The position numbers were made by a program, and so were the translations under genes. This document shows positions 26,655 through 37,188 of a DNA stretch of 64,000 bases, piece after piece. Source of the DNA: Roseovarius tolerans. Its GTDB lineage: Bacteria > Pseudomonadota > Alphaproteobacteria > Rhodobacterales > Rhodobacteraceae. The stretch's first letter is position 1. Each line of letters opens with the position of its first letter. The notes beneath the pieces were generated by a model. It searched no databases and was not told where the DNA came from. It saw only the letters and a list, made by a program, of their open reading frames with translations. The stretch lies in the NCBI RefSeq assembly GCF_900109855.1, contig NZ_FOBO01000006.1, forward strand, positions 166,596-230,595, written 5' to 3'.

Positions 26655-27560
26655 TTACCAGTCCACAGGGCCTTTTTCGGCGAATTGGTGGACGAGGAAA
26701 TCAATGAAGGCGCGGACCTTGGGCTGGGTGAACCGGCCCGGCGGGTAGACCGCGTAGATGCCCTGCATCTCGACCGGTAGGTCGGGCATCGCATCCTCGA
26801 TCAGCCCGTCGGCCATTGCTTGTGCATAGAGGAAGGAGGGCAGATAGGCGATCCCGAGGCCGGAGATCGCGGCGTTGAGCAGCGATTGCCCGTCATTGAC
26901 GCTGAGACCGCCCGCCGTGCGCACCTGCCGCTTTTCGCCCGAGGGGGCGGTCAGCTTCCAGACCGCGTTGCCCGCCTGGCTGGAATAATGCAGCAGCTTG
27001 TGCTCGTTCAACTCGTCGATCTTCTGGGGGCGTCCGTATTTCTGGAAATAGGAGGGGCTGGCGATCATCCGCTTGGTGGTCTCGGTGAGCTTGCGGGCGC
27101 GCAGCGTGCTGTCTTCCAGTTCGCCGATCCGGATGGCCATGTCGAAGCCTTCGGAAATCAGCTCCACGTAGCGGTTGTTGAGCACCATGTTGACGGTGAT
27201 ATCGGGGAATTCATCTAGGAAAGACCCCAGAATCGGACTGAGATGATTGACCCCGAAATCGGTGGCGACCGAGATCCGCAAGAGGCCGGAAGGGTCGGAC
27301 TGCATCGAACTGACCAGCGCATCGGCCTCGCCCGCGTCATTGAGAACCCGCAGCGCCCGGTCGTAATAGGCCAGACCGATCTCGGTCGGGCTGACGCGGC
27401 GTGTCGTGCGGTTGAGCAGGCGGGCCCCCAAGCGGGCCTCAAGGGACGAAACATGCTTGGATACGGCGGATTTCGAAATGCCCATCTTGCGCGCGGCGTC
27501 GGTGAACCCTCCCTGGTCCACTACCGTGGCGAAGGCCTCCATTTCCGTCAGGCGATCCAT
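26655..27560 (-). CDS. LysR-family transcriptional regulator
   Basis: 301 residues. The winged helix-turn-helix at residues 1-60 (EAFATVVDQGGFTDAARKMGISKSAVSKHVSSLEARLGARLLNRTTR) is typical of LysR proteins of the CrgA branch, and the C-terminal periplasmic-binding-like domain senses an inducer. The targets are not evident. It is divergent from the DUF4399 gene (192-bp gap), which is a candidate target by position only. Confidence 0.93.
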   Translation of the reverse strand: MDRLTEMEAFATVVDQGGFTDAARKMGISKSAVSKHVSSLEARLGARLLNRTTRRVSPTEIGLAYYDRALRVLNDAGEADALVSSMQSDPSGLLRISVATDFGVNHLSPILGSFLDEFPDITVNMVLNNRYVELISEGFDMAIRIGELEDSTLRARKLTETTKRMIASPSYFQKYGRPQKIDELNEHKLLHYSSQAGNAVWKLTAPSGEKRQVRTAGGLSVNDGQSLLNAAISGLGIAYLPSFLYAQAMADGLIEDAMPDLPVEMQGIYAVYPPGRFTQPKVRAFIDFLVHQFAEKGPVDW

Positions 27561-27752
27561 ACTGATACCTCTTCTTGCGTGTCAGCCTCTGTTCTGCCCA
27601 AGAAATCAGGCACAACTGGGGCGCTTGCCCGACAATATCTTGATATTCCCTTTATCGTTCCCGGCTGGGAAACGCAGAAACACCGACCCGTGAGCGTCGA
27701 AACACTGTGTCGCCGCGCTACCTATGCTAGTATCTGGACAGGAGGATGAACC

Positions 27753-28196
27753 ATGACACGCATTGCAACACTCGTCACCGCTGCTCTTCTGGCGGTCGCC
27801 GCGCCCGCGTTCGCCGGGGACACGCCCGCGCCCGAGGGGGCAGAGGTCTACTTCGTCAATCTCTCGGACGGCGACAGCGTCAGCGCGCCGGTCACTGTGG
27901 TCTTTGGCCTCAAGGGCATGGGCGTGGCCCCTGCCGGGACCGAGAAGGAGAATACCGGCCATCACCATGTGCTGGTCGATCGCCCGCCGCTCGGCGAGGG
28001 GCCGGACGGGGCCGAGGAGTTGAACACCAGCCTGCCCGCCGATGACAATCATATTCATTTCGGCGGCGGTCAGACGCAGGTGAGCCTTGATCTGGAGCCC
28101 GGGCCGCACACGCTGCAACTGGTTCTGGGCGACATGAACCATGTGCCGCACGATCCGCCGGTGACGTCCGAGGTGATCACGATCACCGTGGAATAA
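27753..28196 (+). CDS. DUF4399 domain exported protein
   Basis: 147 residues with a cleavable signal peptide (cut after APAFA, about residue 21). The mature part is a DUF4399-type beta domain: VYFVNLSDGDSVSAPVTVVFGLKGMGV, then NTGHHHVLVD and DNHIHFGGGQTQ, with several histidines that could bind a metal. Function unknown. AGGAGGATG lies upstream of the ATG. Convergent with the fadH-like gene, six bp apart. Confidence 0.88.
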   Translation: MTRIATLVTAALLAVAAPAFAGDTPAPEGAEVYFVNLSDGDSVSAPVTVVFGLKGMGVAPAGTEKENTGHHHVLVDRPPLGEGPDGAEELNTSLPADDNHIHFGGGQTQVSLDLEPGPHTLQLVLGDMNHVPHDPPVTSEVITITVE

Positions 28197-28202
28197 CCCG
28201 CC

Positions 28203-30371
<2,169 letters not shown>

Positions 30372-30680
30372 TCAGTCCTGATCGTCTGCGAAACTGAGGG
30401 CCGCCCAGTTGCGCCGCTCATGCACCACGCGCAAGATCACGACGTCCGGTCCGACCATGCGGTAGAAGACAAGATGTCGACCGACCGGCAGTGACCGCGC
30501 ACCCGGCACGAAGACGGACCGGTCGCGCCCTGTTTCCGGAGCGGCGGCCGCGCGCGAGAAACAGGCGAATATCTCCGTGACATAGCTTTCCGCCCGCTGT
30601 TCGCCCCATGTTACCTTTGAATGATCCCAGATATCATCGAGGTCGGCCACCGCTGTGCGTGTCAGCCGAAATTCCGTCAC
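30372..30680 (-). CDS. parE: RelE/ParE-family toxin
   Basis: 102 residues of the ParE fold: FRLTRTAVADLDDIWDHSKVTWGEQRAESYVTEIF at the start, the SLPVGRHLVFYRM strand pair and the C-terminal ILRVVHERRNW, where ParE toxins contact DNA gyrase. It overlaps the antitoxin gene by 4 bp, the usual coupled order antitoxin first. Expected activity is gyrase poisoning unless held by ParD; some members inhibit translation instead. Confidence 0.9.
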   Translation of the reverse strand: MTEFRLTRTAVADLDDIWDHSKVTWGEQRAESYVTEIFACFSRAAAAPETGRDRSVFVPGARSLPVGRHLVFYRMVGPDVVILRVVHERRNWAALSFADDQD

Positions 30681-30934
30681 GCTGAGGTTTTACGCTTGGC
30701 GGCAAGGAAGCTTTCCAGATCGAGATCCAAGGTTTCGCCGTTCGCCGCTTGCCGGTCGGCCTCCTCAAGGGTGGCTTTAAGGCGGTCGAACTCCAGTTCC
30801 GCCTCCTGACGCTCCAGCATCCGCAGCCCCGCGCGCAGGACGTCGCTGGTCGAGGCGTAGCGGCCGCTTTCGACGGCTCGGGCGATGAAGTCGTTGAAGT
30901 GGTCGCTGAGCACGACCGAGGTGTTGCGGGGCAT
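30677..30934 (-). CDS. parD: ParD-family ribbon-helix-helix antitoxin
   Basis: 85 residues. The N-terminal RHH DNA-binding domain (RNTSVVLSDHFNDFIARAVESGRYASTSDVLRAGLRMLE) is followed by an acidic flexible tail that wraps the toxin. ATG 30934 has AAAGGAG seven bases upstream; the upstream in-frame GTG at 30964 lies in the operator. It should repress its own promoter through the palindrome 24 bp upstream. Confidence 0.92.
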   Translation of the reverse strand: MPRNTSVVLSDHFNDFIARAVESGRYASTSDVLRAGLRMLERQEAELEFDRLKATLEEADRQAANGETLDLDLESFLAAKRKTSA

Positions 30935-30954
30935 GGGGTGGCTCCTTTGATCGA

Positions 30955-30983
30955 GGTATACCAATTATTGGTATCCGGATCAA
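30955..30983 (-). promoter_or_regulatory. parDE promoter with autoregulatory operator
   Basis: On the minus strand TTGATC (30983-30978), a 17-bp spacer and TATACC (30960-30955) form the promoter. A palindrome ATACCAAT-T-ATTGGTAT at 30958-30974 covers the spacer and -10 box, the expected site for a ParD dimer or ParD-ParE complex. Confidence 0.8.
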
Positions 30984-30998
30984 TTGGCGCTGGCGGGA

Positions 30999-31421
30999 TC
31001 AGTCCTCGCCGTCCACCCGGCCGCGCAGCGCCTTGACCTCGCCGCGCACCTTCTTGGCCTTGAGGCGGCGTTTCTTGGCCCCCAGCGTGGGGCGCGTCGG
31101 GATGCGGCGTTTGGGTTTGACCAGGGCCTGCCGGATCAAGTCTGCCAGGCGGTCGCGCACGATGTCGCGGTTGCGGGTTTGGCTGCGGGTCTCGTCGCAT
31201 TGCAGGAGGAGCGCGCCCTCCTTGGTCCAGCGGCGGCCCGCGAGCCGTTTGAGCCGGGCCTTGACCGGGCCGGGCAGGTTGGGCGAGCGCTCGGCCTCGA
31301 AGCGCAACTCGACCGCGCTCGCCACCTTGTTGACGTTCTGTCCGCCGGGGCCGGAGGCGCGGATGAACTGCTCGGTCAGTTCCCAATCCTCGATGGCGAT
31401 CTGATCGGTGATCCTCAGCAT
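30999..31421 (-). CDS. arfB: Alternative ribosome-rescue peptidyl-tRNA hydrolase ArfB (YaeJ)
   Basis: 140 residues. It frees ribosomes stalled without a stop codon by hydrolysing peptidyl-tRNA. The catalytic GGQ is in RASGPGGQNVNKVAS (about 26-28 for GGQ). The basic C-terminal tail (KPKRRIPTRPTLGAKKRRLKAKKVRGE) inserts into the empty mRNA channel. It is short like ArfB, not long like a release factor. ATG 31421 fits family length; the frame continues to 31472. A structured leader with a terminator lies just upstream. Confidence 0.94.
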   Translation of the reverse strand: MLRITDQIAIEDWELTEQFIRASGPGGQNVNKVASAVELRFEAERSPNLPGPVKARLKRLAGRRWTKEGALLLQCDETRSQTRNRDIVRDRLADLIRQALVKPKRRIPTRPTLGAKKRRLKAKKVRGEVKALRGRVDGED

Positions 31422-31470
31422 GGGGCGGTCCCGTTGATGACGTGTTGGTCGATGACAAGCGTGGCAATTC

Positions 31471-31500
31471 AAAAGGGCCGCCCCGGCTGGGAACGGCCCT
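31471..31500 (-). terminator. Terminator-like hairpin upstream of arfB
   Basis: On the minus strand AGGGCCG pairs with CGGCCCT around a long loop and is followed by TTTT. It lies 50 bp before the arfB start, so it either ends a short separate transcript or acts as an attenuator of arfB. Confidence 0.75.
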
Positions 31501-31565
31501 CTAGAAGCTACGGAGGTGGGCCGGTTAGGCGCACCAATCCGGGCGGCTTTCGCCTCGGGGCTGCC

Positions 31566-31622
31566 CTAGACGGCGGCCTCCCGAACTGTTCCGACACCTC
31601 GCTCCAATACCTCTATAGACAC
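31566..31622 (-). CDS. Candidate 18-residue leader peptide
   Basis: GTG start at 31622, seven bases after GGAGG in a Shine-Dalgarno almost fully complementary to 16S rRNA. The predicted peptide is MSIEVLERGVGTVREAAV, ended by TAG. An overlapping nine-residue frame (ATG 31642, MRKEVVQCL) contains the Shine-Dalgarno itself. Such strong initiation on so short a frame suggests a regulatory leader whose translation affects the downstream hairpins. Whether it is made is unknown. Confidence 0.4.
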   Translation of the reverse strand: MSIEVLERGVGTVREAAV

Positions 31623-31680
31623 TGGACCACCTCCTTTCGCATTGTTAAACCTAAGCTAAGCCTGACATAAATTTCGTAGT

Positions 31681-31686
31681 TGTCAA
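31681..31686 (-). promoter_or_regulatory. Consensus -35 box for the arfB leader
   Basis: TTGACA on the minus strand in an AT-rich stretch. The matching -10 is unclear: the best options near 31663-31654 (AGGCTT, TTAGCT) are poor or badly spaced. Confidence 0.45.
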
Positions 31687-31731
31687 AACAAAATCATGTG
31701 GTGGGCGAAAAAAGCGACGCAGGATGCTGAT

Positions 31732-32652
31732 TTATTGATCTTGCAACACGGCCACGCATTGGCGCGGAAGATCTTCCATCGTCAACTCGCGGCGGGGTTT
31801 GGGCGGTGGCGCGTCCGGGTCGGGCGGCGGCGGGTTGAGGATGTTGCGCACCCACTGATCGGCCTCGGCGCAGCCATCGCCGGGGGGTGGCGCGGCCTGT
31901 TCCACGCAGCCCTTCGCATTGTCGGGGCAATTCAGCCGGACGTGGAAATGGTAGTGATGCCCCCACCACGGCCGGACCTTGCGCAGCCATGCGCGGTCGC
32001 CGGTCTCCTCTTTGCACATCTGCGCCTTGGCCCCGGGAAAGATGAAGATGCGCGCGGTGCGCGGGTCTTGCGCGGCGGCCTTGACGATCTCGTGATGCGC
32101 GCGGGTCCAGTTGCCGTTGATATAGGCGCCATTGGCGCGACGCATGGAAATCGACGAGATGTTTTCGCGCGCGGTGCGGTCGAGGGTGAGGTTGTCGGCG
32201 GGGCGCAGCCAGATATCGGCGTCGAGCCCCATCTGGTGGCTGCGATGCCCCGACAGCATCGGGCCGCCGCGCGGCTGGCTGATATCGCCCACATAGATGC
32301 CGTTCCAGCCCGGCTGCGCTGCGGCCTTGCGCGAGAGGTCTTGCAGCATGTCGATGGTTTCGGGGTGGCCCCAGTTGCGGTTGCGGCTGAGGCGCATGGC
32401 CTGCCATGTCGGCCCGGTTTCGGGCAGGGCGACGGCCCCGGCGATGCAGCCATTGGCGTAGCTGCCATAGGCGGCGGGGGCGTGTTCGGAGCCTTGTCCC
32501 TTCGCGCCGAAAAGCTGTTTGGCCTGCACGCCCTGCATTGCGGCCGGGATGCTCTGGCTGGAGACGATGCCGGGGGCCTGCGCCTCCGGCTCGGGTTGCG
32601 TGCAGGCCGCGAGGCCCAGACAAAGTGCTGCTGTTATGACGATCCGGCCCAT
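31732..32652 (-). CDS. mepA: Penicillin-insensitive murein endopeptidase MepA
   Basis: 306 residues, LAS-family zinc peptidase cutting D-Ala-meso-DAP cross-links in peptidoglycan. Zinc ligands are in GHRSHQMGLDADIW and WWGHHYHFHVRL. The N-terminus is a lipoprotein signal ending LGLAAC (cysteine 16), so the protein is membrane-anchored, unlike soluble E. coli MepA. A proline-rich tail (PPPPDPDAPPPKP) ends the protein. It starts inside the end of the MFS gene (19-bp overlap) and is likely cotranscribed. Confidence 0.92.
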   Translation of the reverse strand: MGRIVITAALCLGLAACTQPEPEAQAPGIVSSQSIPAAMQGVQAKQLFGAKGQGSEHAPAAYGSYANGCIAGAVALPETGPTWQAMRLSRNRNWGHPETIDMLQDLSRKAAAQPGWNGIYVGDISQPRGGPMLSGHRSHQMGLDADIWLRPADNLTLDRTARENISSISMRRANGAYINGNWTRAHHEIVKAAAQDPRTARIFIFPGAKAQMCKEETGDRAWLRKVRPWWGHHYHFHVRLNCPDNAKGCVEQAAPPPGDGCAEADQWVRNILNPPPPDPDAPPPKPRRELTMEDLPRQCVAVLQDQ

Positions 32653-34016
32653 TGTTCGCTGTCCCCTTCCGCCTTGACCCAGCGTAGCAGCACAAGGCCG
32701 ATCAGGAAAAGGAAAATTACCGGTGAAATGCCGATCCTTGCGCTGCCCGAGAGCGAGGTCACGAGGCCGATCAGCGCCGGGGCGAGAAATGCCGTGGCCC
32801 GCCCCGAGAGGCCGTAAAGGCCGAAGTTTTCGGTCGGGGTCGCGGGGTCGGTATGGCGCACCATGAGGGTGCGGCTGGCGGCCTGAAGGGTGCCGCCCAG
32901 GCCGCCGATCAGCACGCCGCAGCCGAAGAAGATCGCATCGGGCAGGGTGGAGCCGGGGGCCAGCGGGATGCCGAAGATCTGGCTGCGATCCATGCCGACG
33001 ACGATGACGCAGACCGCGATCAGGCCCCAGATCGCCACGACGATGACCGGTTTGGGGCCGAAGCGCGCGTCGAGCCTGCCGCCGACCCAGCTGAAGAGTG
33101 CGGCGGAAATCGCGCCGATGATGCCGAAGATGCCGACCGAGGTGATCGACCAGTTGAGCACGAGAATCGCATAGGTGCCGCCGAAGCCATAAAGCCCGTT
33201 GAGCGCGTCGCGGTAGAACATCGAGGAGCCAAGATAGGTGCTGAGGCTGAGGCGGTGGCGCAGGCCTTTGACCGTCTTGACCAGCAGCCCCAGCGCATCG
33301 CCGATGCCGCGCCCCGTGCCCGCAGGCCCGGTATCGCGCACCCAGAGGAAATAGGGGATCATGAACACTGCGAACCAGACCGCGGTGAAGGGCCCGACGA
33401 AGCGCGTGCCCTCACGCGTGGCGGCGTCAAGTCCGAAGGCCGGGTCAAGGCCGATCAGGGTCTTGCCGCTGGGCTGTTCGACAAAGAGCGCCAGCATGAT
33501 CAGCAGCGATACCACCCCGGCGACATAGCCGAAGGCAAAGCCCGAGCCCGAGATCGCGCCGACCTCGTCCTGGGTGCCGAGCGAGGGCAGTTGCGAGTTG
33601 ATGAAGATGAGCGCGTATTCCGCCCCGATGAAGCCGATGCCGAAGGCGATGAGCCCGAACCACAGGTTGGCCCCGTCCGGCGTCACGCCCCATATCGCCA
33701 CCGCGCCGGTTACGTACATCGCTGAGAACACGATGATCCAGGGCAGACGCCGCCCGGTGGTGTCCGCAAAGGCCCCCATGATCGGCGCGCCGAGGCCGAT
33801 GATCAGGCCGCTGATGGTCAGCCCGGTGGACCAGAGCGTCTGTGCGCGGGCGTCGGCGACGCCTTCGCTCAGCCCGGTGGACATGAAGTGATCGGAGGCG
33901 ACAGAGGCAAAATAGGGGCCGAAGATGAAGGTGATCAGCAGGGTGTGATAGGGCTGGCTGGCCCAGTCGAAAAAGAACCAGCCCCAGATGCGTTTGCGTT
34001 TGGAAATACCCGTCAT
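32634..34016 (-). CDS. MFS transporter, UMF1 / Atg22-like
   Basis: 460 residues with about 12 membrane helices. The start IWGWFFFDWASQPYHTL and the loop GAIAD-like GAFADTTGRRLPW are characteristic of the UMF1 family (Pfam Atg22/MFS_1), found widely in Rhodobacterales. The substrate is unknown. ATG 34016 is preceded by AGGCAGG; the frame extends to 34118 but fits worse. Overlaps mepA by 19 bp. Confidence 0.88.
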   Translation of the reverse strand: MTGISKRKRIWGWFFFDWASQPYHTLLITFIFGPYFASVASDHFMSTGLSEGVADARAQTLWSTGLTISGLIIGLGAPIMGAFADTTGRRLPWIIVFSAMYVTGAVAIWGVTPDGANLWFGLIAFGIGFIGAEYALIFINSQLPSLGTQDEVGAISGSGFAFGYVAGVVSLLIMLALFVEQPSGKTLIGLDPAFGLDAATREGTRFVGPFTAVWFAVFMIPYFLWVRDTGPAGTGRGIGDALGLLVKTVKGLRHRLSLSTYLGSSMFYRDALNGLYGFGGTYAILVLNWSITSVGIFGIIGAISAALFSWVGGRLDARFGPKPVIVVAIWGLIAVCVIVVGMDRSQIFGIPLAPGSTLPDAIFFGCGVLIGGLGGTLQAASRTLMVRHTDPATPTENFGLYGLSGRATAFLAPALIGLVTSLSGSARIGISPVIFLFLIGLVLLRWVKAEGDSEQWAGSS

Positions 34017-34071
34017 ACCTGCCTCGCTCACCCTTTTGGGGATATGAGCGCGGCAGGCGCGTGGGTGCAAG

Positions 34072-34620
34072 CTATTCCTGCGCGGGGTCTTGCATCGGGG
34101 GCCAGGGGCGGGTGGCATCGGCCTCGATCCAGGCGCGGACCCAGTCGGGGTGCGTTGGCTGGGCAGCGTCGTGCCCCAGTTCGGCCTGGACGGTTGCGGG
34201 GGGCACGATCCCGCCCTTTCCGGTCACCGCCGCGCGGTAGAGGATGTGGTTGGCGCATTGGCCATCGGGCGTCCACATGGATTGTTCGAGATAGAGGAAT
34301 TTCTCGTCCCAGCAGACCAGCCGCGAGCGCATCTCGATGCGTTCGAACATGCGGATGCGGCGGCGATAGCGCACGCTTGCGCCTGCGATGGTCAGGCCCC
34401 AACGCTTGCGGCGCAGCACCTTGATCAGCCCGACGCGACCGGCCAGCGGAATCCGCCCAAGATCATAGAGCGTGAGCGTGCGCCCGTTGTTCAGTTCCAT
34501 CCAGAGGTCGATATCCCAGGGCAGGCAATAATGCTGCGACACATGCAGACCCGTCACCGGCAGGGCAGGGGATTTGCGATGTTTGTAGAGTTGCCAGACA
34601 AGGCGCAGGACGGGATACAT
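34072..34620 (-). CDS. Acyl-CoA thioesterase, hotdog fold (4HBT_2/THEM6-like)
   Basis: 182 residues. The hotdog segment reads SQHYCLPWDIDLWMELNNGRTLTLYDLGR, where the aspartate-containing D-x-D-x-x-x-E-x-N-N pattern of 4HBT-like enzymes is visible, followed by YRRRIRMFERIEMRSRL. It would hydrolyse acyl-CoA thioesters in the cytoplasm; substrate unknown. Divergent from yggT and 55 bp upstream of the MFS gene on the same strand. Confidence 0.85.
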   Translation of the reverse strand: MYPVLRLVWQLYKHRKSPALPVTGLHVSQHYCLPWDIDLWMELNNGRTLTLYDLGRIPLAGRVGLIKVLRRKRWGLTIAGASVRYRRRIRMFERIEMRSRLVCWDEKFLYLEQSMWTPDGQCANHILYRAAVTGKGGIVPPATVQAELGHDAAQPTHPDWVRAWIEADATRPWPPMQDPAQE

Positions 34621-34751
34621 GGGCGGGTCTCCTTTGGCCCGCGCCTGCCACCCTCGGGCATGGCAGTCAACTGCGACCGCGCGTCAGGCTTGCGCTCGGG
34701 GGCGGGCTTGCTTAGGTGAGAAGGCGTTTCAGACCCAAAGGACCACTGCCC

Positions 34752-35039
34752 ATGCAATCGCTTTTCCAGATCCTGATGCTGCTGCTCGATATCGTGTGGT
34801 TCTTCATCCTTGCGCATGTGATCATGTCGTGGCTGATCAATTTCCAGGTGCTGAACCTGCAACAGCAATTCGTGGCGCAGATCTGGTACGGGCTCAACCG
34901 CCTGCTGGAGCCGATCTATTCCCGGGTGCGTCAATTCCTGCCGCCGATGTCGGGCATCGACCTGGCCCCCCTGGTGGTGCTGGTGGCGGTCTATGCGCTG
35001 CGGATCATCCTGATCAACAATGCGGCGGCGTTTTACTGA
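34752..35039 (+). CDS. YggT family membrane protein
   Basis: 95 residues. Two hydrophobic segments (LFQILMLLLDIVWFFILAHVIMSW and the C-terminal LVVLVAVYALRIILINNAA) flank an amphipathic stretch LEPIYSRVRQFLPPMSGIDLAP, the YggT signature. Likely an inner-membrane protein linked in other bacteria to cell division and osmotic stress; role here not shown. ATG 34752 fits the family. Confidence 0.93.
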   Translation: MQSLFQILMLLLDIVWFFILAHVIMSWLINFQVLNLQQQFVAQIWYGLNRLLEPIYSRVRQFLPPMSGIDLAPLVVLVAVYALRIILINNAAAFY

Positions 35040-35116
35040 TCCGGGGTCTTGTTCACCGAATCTTGGTGTGAAACAGTGATTGTAAGAGCAGATATATAAA
35101 ATCTTACAGGACTGCC

Positions 35117-37153
35117 ATGCCGAGCGCTGCCACGCTTTTGCGCGATGTCTTCGGGTTCGATGCGTTTCGGCCCGGACAGGAAGAGATCGTGCACACCGTC
35201 GCCACCGGGTGCAACACCCTTGCGATCATGCCCACGGGGGGCGGTAAATCCCTGTGTTTCCAACTGCCTGCGCTTATGCGGGACGGGGTGACGGTGGTCA
35301 TCTCGCCGCTGATTGCGCTGATGCGCGATCAGGTGCGGGGCTTGCGCGCGGCGGGGGTCGAGGCGGGGGCGCTGACCTCGGGCAATACCGAAGAGGAAAC
35401 GGCAGAGGTCTGGGCGGCGCTGGAGGAAGGGCGGCTCAAGCTGCTTTACATGGCGCCGGAGCGGCTGGCGTCGGGGGCGGCGCTGGGGATGCTGCGGCGC
35501 ATCGGTGTCAGCCTGATTGCCGTGGACGAGGCGCATTGCGTGAGCCAGTGGGGCCATGATTTCCGGCCCGATTACCTGCGCATCGGTGAACTCAGGCGTG
35601 CGCTCAACGTGCCGCTCGCGGCGTTCACCGCCACCGCCGATGCCGAGACGCGCGACGAGATCGTGGCCAAGCTCTTTGACGGGCAGCCACCGCAGATCTT
35701 TCTGCACGGGTTCGACCGGCCCAATATCCACCTGACCTTTGCCGCCAAGGACGGGCCGCGCCAGCAGATCATGGGTTTTGCCGGGGCCCGCAAAGGGCAG
35801 TCGGGCATCGTCTATTGCGGCACCCGCGCGAGGACCGAGAGCCTTGCGCAGGCCCTGTCACAGGCGGGGCACAATGCCTGCGCCTATCACGGCGGGATGG
35901 AGGCCGATGCGCGCCGCCACGTGGAACATCGGTTCAACAGTGAGGACGGGCTGATCGTGGTGGCGACAGTGGCCTTCGGCATGGGGGTGGACAAGCCCGA
36001 TATCCGCTGGGTGGCGCATGCCGACCTGCCCAAGAGCATCGAGGCCTATTATCAGGAGATCGGCCGCGCGGGACGCGATGGCGCGCCTGCCGAGACGCTG
36101 ACGTTGTTCGGGCCGGACGATATCCGCCTGCGCCGGTCGCAGATCGACGAGGGGCTGGCCCCGCCGGAACGGCGGATGGCCGATCACGGGCGATTGAACG
36201 CGCTGTTGGGGCTGGCCGAGGCGCTGGAGTGCCGCCGGGCCGCGCTGCTCGGCTATTTCGGCGAGGTGGCGGAGCGGTGCGGGAATTGCGATCTGTGCGA
36301 GACGCCGCCCGAGACCTTCGACGGCACCGAGGCGGTGCAAAAGGCGTTGTCGGCGATCCTGCGCACCGAGGAACGGTTTGGCGCGGGGCATCTGATCGAC
36401 ATCCTGTTGGGCAACGCGACCGACAAGGTGCGCGCACGCGGCCATGACAGCCTGCCGACCTTCGGCGTGGGCCGCGACATGGACAGGCGTGGCTGGCAGG
36501 GCGTGTTCCGGCAGATGATGGGGCATGATCTGGTGCGCCCCGATCCCGAACGGCATGGCGCATTGGTGATGACCGAGGCCGCCCGCCCGATCCTGCGCGC
36601 CGAAGCCCCGATCCGTCTGCGCCGCGAGGTGGCGCAGCGCACGCCCCGCCCCGCCGCCCGGGCGCTGGTGTCAGAGGAGGACGCACCGCTTCTGTCGGCG
36701 CTCAAGGCCAAGCGGCGCGCGCTGGCCGAGGCGGCGGGGGTGCCCGCCTATATCGTGTTCAACGACCGCACGCTCATCGAGATGGCCGAGACGCGGCCCG
36801 CCAATCTGGATGCGATGGCGCGCGTGGGCGGCGTCGGGGCGACCAAGCTGGACCGCTATGGCGCGGATTTCCTGGAGGTGATCAACGGTGCCGTGGAGGA
36901 GGTTCACCCGACGCGGCGCAAGCTGGCGGGCCGCGCGGCGGGCGAGGTCTATGACCAGTTGATCGAGGCGCAGGCGCGGCTCTCGCGCGGGCCCGAGGGT
37001 ATCGACAAGCCGCTGAGTTGTTCGGCCTCGCTGCTGGCGCGGGTGGCGAGCCAGCGGCCGCGCGACAGTGACGCGCTTGCGCGGCTGATCGGCGAGAAAT
37101 ATGCCGAACGTTTCGGTCCGGCCTTTCTGGACGTTCTGCGTATGGCGGACTAA
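35117..37153 (+). CDS. recQ: ATP-dependent DNA helicase RecQ
   Basis: 678 residues, 3'-5' helicase for recombination and fork repair. Walker A is MPTGGGKS (39-46); the DEAH box is VDEAHCVSQWGHD; motif VI is YQEIGRAGRDG. The zinc-binding cysteines are in CRRAALLGYFGE and CGNCDLCE. A winged helix and a C-terminal HRDC domain (ALAEAAGVPAYIVFNDRTL) are present. TATATAAAAT at about 35091 may be its -10. Followed 35 bp later by yaaA. Confidence 0.96.
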   Translation: MPSAATLLRDVFGFDAFRPGQEEIVHTVATGCNTLAIMPTGGGKSLCFQLPALMRDGVTVVISPLIALMRDQVRGLRAAGVEAGALTSGNTEEETAEVWAALEEGRLKLLYMAPERLASGAALGMLRRIGVSLIAVDEAHCVSQWGHDFRPDYLRIGELRRALNVPLAAFTATADAETRDEIVAKLFDGQPPQIFLHGFDRPNIHLTFAAKDGPRQQIMGFAGARKGQSGIVYCGTRARTESLAQALSQAGHNACAYHGGMEADARRHVEHRFNSEDGLIVVATVAFGMGVDKPDIRWVAHADLPKSIEAYYQEIGRAGRDGAPAETLTLFGPDDIRLRRSQIDEGLAPPERRMADHGRLNALLGLAEALECRRAALLGYFGEVAERCGNCDLCETPPETFDGTEAVQKALSAILRTEERFGAGHLIDILLGNATDKVRARGHDSLPTFGVGRDMDRRGWQGVFRQMMGHDLVRPDPERHGALVMTEAARPILRAEAPIRLRREVAQRTPRPAARALVSEEDAPLLSALKAKRRALAEAAGVPAYIVFNDRTLIEMAETRPANLDAMARVGGVGATKLDRYGADFLEVINGAVEEVHPTRRKLAGRAAGEVYDQLIEAQARLSRGPEGIDKPLSCSASLLARVASQRPRDSDALARLIGEKYAERFGPAFLDVLRMAD

Positions 37154-37188
37154 GTCTGCCGCAACGCTGTCACAGAGGAATTTTGCGC

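Larger units (their letters stand above)
31471..31660 (-). ncRNA. Candidate structured leader RNA of arfB
   Basis: About 190 nt between a TTGACA -35 box (31686-31681) and the terminator at 31500-31471. It contains a near-perfect Shine-Dalgarno (31638-31627, GAAAGGAGGTGG), two tiny reading frames, a GGC-GAAA-GCC tetraloop hairpin (31554-31545), and CCACCTCC (31519-31512) that can pair over 8 bp with the Shine-Dalgarno. The remaining bases of the 310-bp gap show no gene. Not matched to a known RNA family; expression is not shown. Confidence 0.5.

Noticed and set aside
31437..31690. 16S rRNA 3' end or rRNA fragment
   Set aside because: The plus strand reads ACCACCTCCTTTC like the end of 16S rRNA, but nothing before it matches rRNA; it is better explained as the complement of a strong Shine-Dalgarno.
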